The notes below the pieces were generated by a model. It did not search any database and was not told where the DNA came from. It worked only from the letters and a program-made list of their open reading frames with translations. From contig JAIWND010000006.1 of the NCBI GenBank assembly GCA_025330725.1, positions 620,001 to 684,000 of the forward strand: a DNA stretch of 64,000 nucleotides, written 5' to 3'. This document shows positions 58,229-64,000 of this stretch, in pieces. The stretch is from Chlamydoabsidia padenii. Its lineage: Eukaryota > Mucoromycota > Mucoromycetes > Mucorales > Cunninghamellaceae. Numbering within the stretch: position 1 is the stretch's first letter; the number at the start of each line of letters is the position of its first letter. A program made the translations under genes and the position numbers.

Positions 58229-60429
58229 TCACAATCTAGCAATGGAAGAATTACTGTCTTTCGACAGATTTACTCGTTCACATAGATCACGAAGATCGCG
58301 CATAGCCTGAGAAATCACTTGGCCCATTTCATCAGCAGAGAGAGAATCTTCATCCTTCTTGACTTCGATCCCAAGCTTGACCAAATTCTTAGCTGCCATG
58401 TAATTGATTCCATAACCATGTGGGTATGCCGCACCAAATCCTGTGCCCATCAATTGATTTCCTTCCTGAAGACCAGATGTGCTTAGTCGCCAAGTTTGAG
58501 AAGCTGCAAAGACAGGATCGGTGAAAATTGGATGTAATGGCTCGGTACGGTGTTCCAATGAGTCATGAACAGGATGATCCATGTTCAATAACTTTAAAAC
58601 CATCAAATGCCGATCACATCCATGTCCTTCACTTGCTATCTGAGTATACTTTCTATGTGAACTGGCTGCTTTCACCAATAGAGCATACGTTTCCTAAGAG
58701 AAGAAGAAAAAAAAATCGGGATTTGAAAATGTCATTCATGCATGAATGCTCCCCCCAAAAAAAGAGTTACCTTGTCGGATTTCAATGGATCATCAAATGC
58801 TTCAACAAAGTTCTTGCTATCAATACTACAACTTCGAATAGTTTCCGTTCGCCCACAAAGGTATTTCCGAGTAGAAGCAGTTTCGTATGTGGCCGTCACC
58901 GTTTTGTGTGCCCGGAAATAAGCCAATTGCAACACCATTTGATAAAACGCATCAGGAGGTACTTTGCCCACCTGCTTGATCCAGTCTGTACCATATTCAT
59001 TGAAAATAGTCACCGAAGCATCCGATCTGGCCGATGTCGCATCAGCGCAATGTTGAGCTTGCTGTAAATACACATCCATCGTTTGATCCGTCGTCCACGT
59101 TAAAGCCTCAACGGAATCAGAACAAGTGGGTGCTGGCGCCGCTGTTCTTGGTTCAGGAACAGGGGTACGAAGCATATGATCCCACATGTAACTGACTGTC
59201 AAAGCATCCACAGGGGAATGTTCACCTGCTATAAACGCCTTGCCATTGTTCTCCACTACTATCGAAAGAGATTTATCGAACCATCGGTTATGGCCTTGTC
59301 CTCGGTTTTGTTGACCACAAAAGCCGGTCTGACTCCACCGCTCATGGCTATAATCGTCCAAGCATACCGCAAATAATGCAGTTTCAATTGCCGACAGTGA
59401 TTTTCGATTCCCGACTGGATCCACCGTCAATAAATGGTTTCTTGCCTTGGCCCAGTTATCTCGATCCCATGATGTTAACAATGGAATGCACTTTTGTGTG
59501 TTTTTGGATGCATGAGAAATAATGGCTAACAATCCCCTATAGAAAGAAAAGAAGAGAAAGAGTTTAAAGCCGGCGTTGGGGAAAATCGGAATTTGAATAT
59601 TTTCAGGGGTAAAAAATCAAACTTACTTTTCCAGTTGATCGATGGAGAGACGTTTCTTTTTACCATCGACCAACTCGAATACCTTTAAAGTGTACACTTG
59701 ATCACAAGCCAAAACAGCAATATGATATATATCCGACAAGTTTGCTTGAACTAATGCATCACAGTAAGGAAGAGGCACTCGAGTAGTACAAAGAAAACGG
59801 CTATATTGCCACATGCATAAAGGTTTCCCACGAACAGTTTCAACAGGTAAGGTTTGGCTATGATGACATAAAAAGAAAAAAAAGCAGGAATGAGTCATTA
59901 TGTAGGTCTTATTATGCATTCCCTTACTTTTCGATCGATTGGACAAATTCTGCTCCATTATGGATAAAAGTGGCAGCACGGCGGACTTGGAAATGTGAAA
60001 ATTGATTTGGACCAAGTCCATTCTTGGCCAATAATTCCTTTGGATGATTATCATCGTCTTTACCAAGGATATACCAGTTGCTGTTGACCATCAATGGTTC
60101 CCGCCATTCAAGGTACGCTATATATAGAGAGATTTAGATCTGCTTTTCTCTTTGTACCACCCTATTCTACCTTTTTTCAACCAATAGTTATCCTCCAACC
60201 AATTCCTGGGTGAGTGATTATCAATATCAATCAAACGTTGTTGTAAAGAAGCAGCGAGGCGGCTGTTCATAAAGTCATGAATGATCGATTTTGATTTTTC
60301 ATGCTCCTCGGGGGTCTGTAAAGGGAGAAGAGAGTGAAGATACAGTGAACATGTTTCTTGTAAAGAAGGTACAGGTAGACGAGGAAGGGTATGTTGTAGA
60401 CTAAAGGTAGGTGGCGATGGTGTAGTCAT
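58229..60429 (-). CDS. Carnitine O-acetyltransferase
   Basis: Five exons (60429-60171, 60117-59928, 59857-59627, 59536-58771, 58693-58229) give 636 residues. Landmarks of the choline/carnitine acyltransferase family: LPRLPVPSLQETCSLYLHSL near the start, DNYWLKKAYLEWREPLMVNSN, GKPLCMWQYSRFLCTTRVP, SLSIVVENNGKAFIAGEHSPVDA with the catalytic His, then QLAYFRAHKTVTATYETASTRKYLCGRTETIRSCS and GFGAAYPHGYGINYM. It moves acetyl groups between CoA and carnitine, linking peroxisomes and mitochondria. The last residues are ARL, a PTS1-like tripeptide, suggesting peroxisomal import; no clear mitochondrial presequence was seen. Two introns contain recurrent-element-like strings (58717, 59588). TTTAAATCCCGAC lies 151 bp upstream. 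Confidence 0.95.
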
Positions 60430-60673
60430 TTTTTGAAAAGAAAAGAAAACGAAAAAAGAAGAAAAATCAGTACATATACAAGGTTCTTTATGGAATCACA
60501 TGAAAACTGCAATTACGCTTACTCGCCGACATTTGGCATACCCCTGATTAAATCATTGGTTACCAGTTTCCCCACACTTTTTAAATCCCGACACACGGAG
60601 AAAAAAAAAAAAGGATTGCCATGAATGAGTCTATACTGTATATATCCACACTTTATTAACATATGACAATAAA

Positions 60674-61039
60674 GTGGAAAGGCTTGTACATCAACATCGT
60701 ATTAAAACTCATTCTATTATTGGAGCGCAACCTTTGTTGACGATGGGATCGAATACACATCTTGGACTCCTCGTCTCTTCTCAAGACATCACTAAATTAA
60801 ATAGACTTTCCGGCACACAACAAAAAATATCAACCCTACTTGATGCCTGTAATGCTTTATTGAAGAAATCTTTGCTGTTCTGGATGGTCTATGGAACTAC
60901 TAGGGAAACCACAAGGATTCAATTTTGGCCTTTGCGTGGCAGCGGCAAGTCTGAACGGGCTGGCTGGGGACATTATCAGAAGGGTAAGAGTTTAACCTGT
61001 CTTTATAATGTTAAGGAACTACAATGGTCTTTGGATTGA
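60674..61039 (+). other. Unconfirmed 121-codon open frame
   Basis: Starts MERLVHQHRIKTHSIIGAQP and contains DITKLNRLSGTQQKISTLLD and SLLFWMVYGTTRETTR. No family or intron is recognised and there is no recurrent promoter element close upstream. It could be a transposon scrap or a chance frame. Confidence 0.2.
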
Positions 61040-61277
61040 ATACACCTTTTAGTTATATAGAATGTAATACTAGTTATAGAACCCCTTTAATATCTACATA
61101 GTTACTCTTGCTTGTCTATTTACTACTTGATAAAACAACTCTTTGCGGCTTTGTACTTTGTTGCCTCTCTTTTTTACTGGCTATGCTATAAGGTCTTGAA
61201 GTAGATGGATATCGAAGGGATGCTTACTTTTGCTTAGGACGGGACACTGTCAGTTTCCGTCCCCAAAAAAGGAACTA

Positions 61278-61288
61278 TTCAAACGCCG
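61278..61288. promoter_or_regulatory. Bipartite TTCAAACGCCG element upstream of Sed5
   Basis: TTCAAACGCCG followed by AC, 101-111 bp before the start codon at 61389. Confidence 0.45.
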
Positions 61289-61388
61289 ACTCAAATGAAT
61301 AAAAATGGTGCCTCAGGGTATTTTTTTTTTGTCACTCTTCCCTCTTTTTTTCTTTATCAACACCAATCCACCTTTTACTTGATACGTG

Positions 61389-62746
61389 ATGACATTCAAG
61401 GATCGAACGAACGAGTTTCATTCTGTTGTAGACAGAATCCGGAATCGATCACAACAACCATACTCCACTTTAGAACGACGGGCATTATTACCATCATCAT
61501 CTTCACATCCTTCATCAAAATCCAACACACACCCTCCTCGCTCCGAATTCTCTCTCATGGCGTCAGAAATCAGTCGGAATATCACAAGCACAGCAAGCAA
61601 ACTTGAAAAACTAACAAAACGTAAGTACCTTCCTCCTTTTTATATTTAGCCACTTTACTAACAAGACTTGTCTTTTAAACAGTGGCCAAACGAAAAACAC
61701 TCTTTGACGACAAGCCAGTGGAAATCAGCGTATGTAAAAAGGAAAAGGCTACAGTGGAATTCATACTAAAGTCTGTTTCTTTTATGTATAGGAATTGACA
61801 TTTATCATCAAGCAAGACATTGCCAAACTCAACAAACAAATAGCCATGCTTCAACACTACACAAAGTCTCAAAAGGCCTCCAACAAACAAGTGACCGAAC
61901 ATACCTCGAACGTCGTCGTGGCACTACAAAGCAAATTGGCGGATACATCAATGAGCTTTAAGGACGTTTTGGAAATTCGCACGGAAGTTAGTGTTAAAAA
62001 AAAAGGGAATATATACATATGCAAAGGTGTCTCACTGATTCCTCTCTCTCTCTTGACTAGAATATGAAAATGACCAAGGACAAACGGGACCAATTCCTCT
62101 TTACGACAGCTGACCAAGTAGCAGGAGAATCATCACTAGGTAAGTCAGGTAATTCAATGAAAAATAGACCACTACATTTAACCCTCTCTACCTTCTGTAT
62201 ATATAGCTAATTCACCACTAGTTAAATCACGTCGACGATCGGGGGAAGAGAAAGGACAAGTGGTACAAAAGAATAATATAGCATCTCAACCTATGGATGA
62301 ACAACATGAATCCACCTTATCCCTAGGTATACCTATGTTATCACAACAACAGATACAAGAACAGCAACAATTGGCAGTGATGGAACAGGATCGATATATT
62401 GAAAACAGATCAACGGCAATTGAAAGTATCGAAAGCACTATAGCTGAACTCGGTGGGATCTTCCAGCAATTAGCAACCATGGTGGCGGAACAACGTGAAA
62501 CGGTACAGCGGTAAGTAAAAGGAGAAAAGAAAAGAAAAGAAAAGAAAAGAAAAATATGATATGTTGTAGACTAAACATATTCTCTATAGGATTGATCAAA
62601 ACACAGATGATATTGAAATGAATGTCATCGGCGCACAAAGGGAACTGTTGAAATATTACACCAACATCAGCTCCAATCGATGGTTAATCATGAAGGTCTT
62701 TGCTACGGTGATTGCTTTCTTTTTACTCTTTACTTTTATAATGTAG
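61389..62746 (+). CDS. SED5: Syntaxin-5 / Sed5 Golgi t-SNARE
   Basis: Six exons (61389-61620, 61683-61729, 61792-61986, 62061-62139, 62207-62510, 62590-62746) give 337 residues. The N-peptide MTFKDRTNEFHSVVD (the Sly1-binding D-R-T-x-E-F motif) is followed by ASEISRNITSTASKLEKLTKLAKRKTLFDDKPVEI, a classic Sed5 string. Then come ELTFIIKQDIAKLNKQIAMLQ and VVALQSKLADTSMSFKDVLEIRTE. The Qa-SNARE helix spans RYIENRSTAIESIESTIAELGGIFQQLATMVAEQRETVQRIDQNTDDIEMNVIGAQRELLKYY with the central Gln. A C-terminal membrane anchor (FATVIAFFLLFTFIM) ends the protein. It mediates ER-Golgi and intra-Golgi fusion. All introns are in phase. The assignment is unambiguous. Confidence 0.97.
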
Positions 62747-62835
62747 ATCTTTATAGTCCCCAATTGCAAACTATTCCCCTTCCTCAATAAACAATCACTT
62801 GTCGACCATTCATCAAACTATGGCGTTTGAAATTG

Positions 62836-62848
62836 GCGGGATTCGAAT
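62836..62848. promoter_or_regulatory. Bipartite GCGGG/TTCGAA element upstream of the rhomboid gene
   Basis: GCGGGATTCGAAT, about 94 bp before the ATG at 62942; GGCGTTTGAAATT lies a further 14 bp upstream. Confidence 0.5.
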
Positions 62849-62941
62849 ATTCCTTTACCTTTTTATTTTTTATTTTTTTATATCTTGTCTTGTCTTGTAT
62901 TTTCTTTTTTACTTTCTTTACTTTTAGGAATCATAAAAGCC

Positions 62942-64000
62942 ATGGCCGACATACCTTCACAGACAGATCAACCAGAACAACAACGATGGTCATCTATTAC
63001 TTCTCGAAGGGATAGAGCAGGTGAAGCAACTCGTATGTTTATCACTCACGTGCGCCACTACTTGTCGTCTTTACCTTTGATATCTCTCCTCACCATAATC
63101 ATACCCCTCTTCACGAATCTATTGGATGTTATTACTCTCATTGGCCCAACACAAGATATGCTACTCTACGAATCACTTTGTCTCTCAATAACAAGAATCA
63201 TGAATAACTTTGAAGGTATTATCATTCCCACGGTTTTTTTTAATACATTAATGACTGATCCTTTTTTTTCTTTCTGGTTTTGTCAACAAGTGTATAGGTT
63301 GTTTTTGTACCCATTGGTCCATGCCAACACCACCTTACTTGTTACCAATCTGATCTTATTGATCCCATATATATCAGCACACGAACGCAAGAAAGGGTCA
63401 TTGTTTGTTTTATTCGAACTGGTGTGTCTCTATACCATCTTACCGGGTATCATCTATCTATTGGTGATCAGTCTTTTGACCACTGTGACGACCATCGGTG
63501 CGTATGTGGGCACAATCGCTTCCTCGGGGTTATCTGTATGGACAGTGGGTCTCTCGTTATGGACAATGCTGGACGGTGATACTACGAACCATAGGTAAAT
63601 TGAACAACATCGAACCAGTTAATCATCGGTCTCACTATATATATATATATATCTAGCTTGTTTGGTGTCATTCCACTTCCAGCCAAGGCCATTCCATTCC
63701 TTATCATTGGCTTTTACTTTTTTTTGGTCCCTGATTCTTCTGTGATTCTTCACTTGGTTGCTGCTGGCATTGGATATCTTTGTAAGTCATCTCTTTTGAA
63801 TAAGGGTATGAAGGGCTAATCTTTTCTCTCTCTCTCTCTTCTCTTTCTATATACTCATAGATTTCAATCATCGACTCCCAGCTATTTTAACACCAACAAA
63901 TGAAAAATGCCGACAGTATGAAGACCTTCGGTGGACAAACCTCTTGACGAAACATCCGAAATTTGTTAGTGTGGACACAGCTGGTGATGGATATCTTCCT
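62942..64000 (+). CDS. Rhomboid-family membrane protein, RBD2-like (partial, runs off window)
   Basis: Three exons are visible (62942-63594, 63657-63781, 63861-64000+) with the frame still open at the edge; at least 305 residues. After a soluble head (QTDQPEQQRWSSITSRRDRA) come several spans. The rhomboid-like core reads YRLFLYPLVHANTTLLVTNLILLIPYISAHERKKGS, then TIASSGLSVWTVGLSLW (serine motif A-S-S-G instead of G-x-S-G), then IGFYFFLVPDSSVILHLVAAGIGYLYFNH with the H-x(4)-G-x-x-x-G-Y-L-Y end. Fungal RBD2 rhomboids act in Golgi proteolysis, including SREBP processing. The Ser and His are kept but the first motif Gly is Ala, so activity is uncertain. A longer N-terminus from 62885 is in frame but less likely. 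Confidence 0.78.

Larger units (their letters stand above)
60430..61388. other. Intergenic between the carnitine acetyltransferase and Sed5 genes
   Basis: TTTAAATCCCGAC at 60580-60592 faces the acetyltransferase, and TTCAAACGCCG at 61278-61288 lies 101 bp before Sed5. An unconfirmed plus-strand ORF (60674-61039) lies between. Confidence 0.4.

Noticed and set aside
63216..63298. Intron in the rhomboid gene between NNFEG and RLFLYP
   Set aside because: The phase does not close; the continuous frame gives the expected YRLFLYPLVHAN lead-in.
1..64000. Biosynthetic gene cluster or defence island
   Set aside because: Neighbouring genes belong to unrelated housekeeping pathways and no core synthase, NLR or phage-like gene is present.
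1..64000. CRISPR array or prokaryotic operon structure
   Set aside because: No regularly spaced direct repeats; genes are intron-rich and separately promoted.

Overview
The window looks like nuclear DNA of an early-diverging filamentous fungus, most likely Mucoromycota (Mucorales-type). I infer this from AT-rich DNA packed with short GT-AG introns, Q/N/S/D homopolymer runs in otherwise conserved proteins, and families shared with fungi: a CON7-like zinc finger, a GPR1/FUN34/YaaH acetate carrier, a VRG4 GDP-mannose transporter, a DUF3020 protein and a vezatin/Inp2-type protein. The species cannot be named from the sequence. Exon junctions were read by eye from reading frame, splice sites and family similarity. 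Frame closure was checked for nearly every gene model.

Layout. 0-5 kb: CON7-like regulator (-), a gene-poor stretch with a possible RNA-dependent RNA polymerase scrap, and the splicing factor cwf18/CCDC12 (-). 5-14 kb: two VTT-domain membrane proteins flanking ZNHIT2, then TMX2, an old yellow enzyme with an altered active site, NIP7 and a possible 43-residue membrane protein. 14-22 kb: a decayed or unresolved locus, an ankyrin-DIL protein and SURF6/Rrp14. 22-32 kb: acetate transporter, type II glycosyltransferase, SEC14-like protein, C2H2-DUF3020 protein and a vezatin/Inp2-like protein. 32-40 kb: a poorly resolved coiled-coil gene, a 99-residue unknown, EAF, a Myb protein with a zinc-loop nuclease-like region, and a tandem 240-bp repeat. 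40-51 kb: VRG4, a terminal-inverted-repeat element, ERMP1-type M28 peptidase, an MFS permease and a DMT-type transporter. 51-64 kb: an un-named protein, a tiny spliced gene, an alpha-arrestin, a repeat-rich stretch with a Helitron helicase scrap, carnitine acetyltransferase, syntaxin-5/Sed5 and a rhomboid running off the end.

Most genes are unrelated housekeeping genes with no sign of a cluster. Loose themes are ribosome biogenesis (NIP7, SURF6), secretory-pathway membranes (VTT proteins, TMX2, SEC14, VRG4, Sed5, rhomboid) and acetyl/acetate metabolism (acetate carrier, carnitine acetyltransferase).

The most interesting signal is regulatory. A bipartite element, GGCGGG or a near variant abutting TTTGAA/TTTAAA/TTCGAA (reverse: TTCAAATCCCGCC), lies roughly 55-170 bp upstream of about 17 of some 26 gene starts, in either orientation. 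It resembles a fused version of the animal CDE/CHR cell-cycle element. It also flags two very small genes. Other notable points are three GC-AG introns, a 15-nt microexon, an apparent one-base frameshift in a TMEM41-type gene, and several repeat families.
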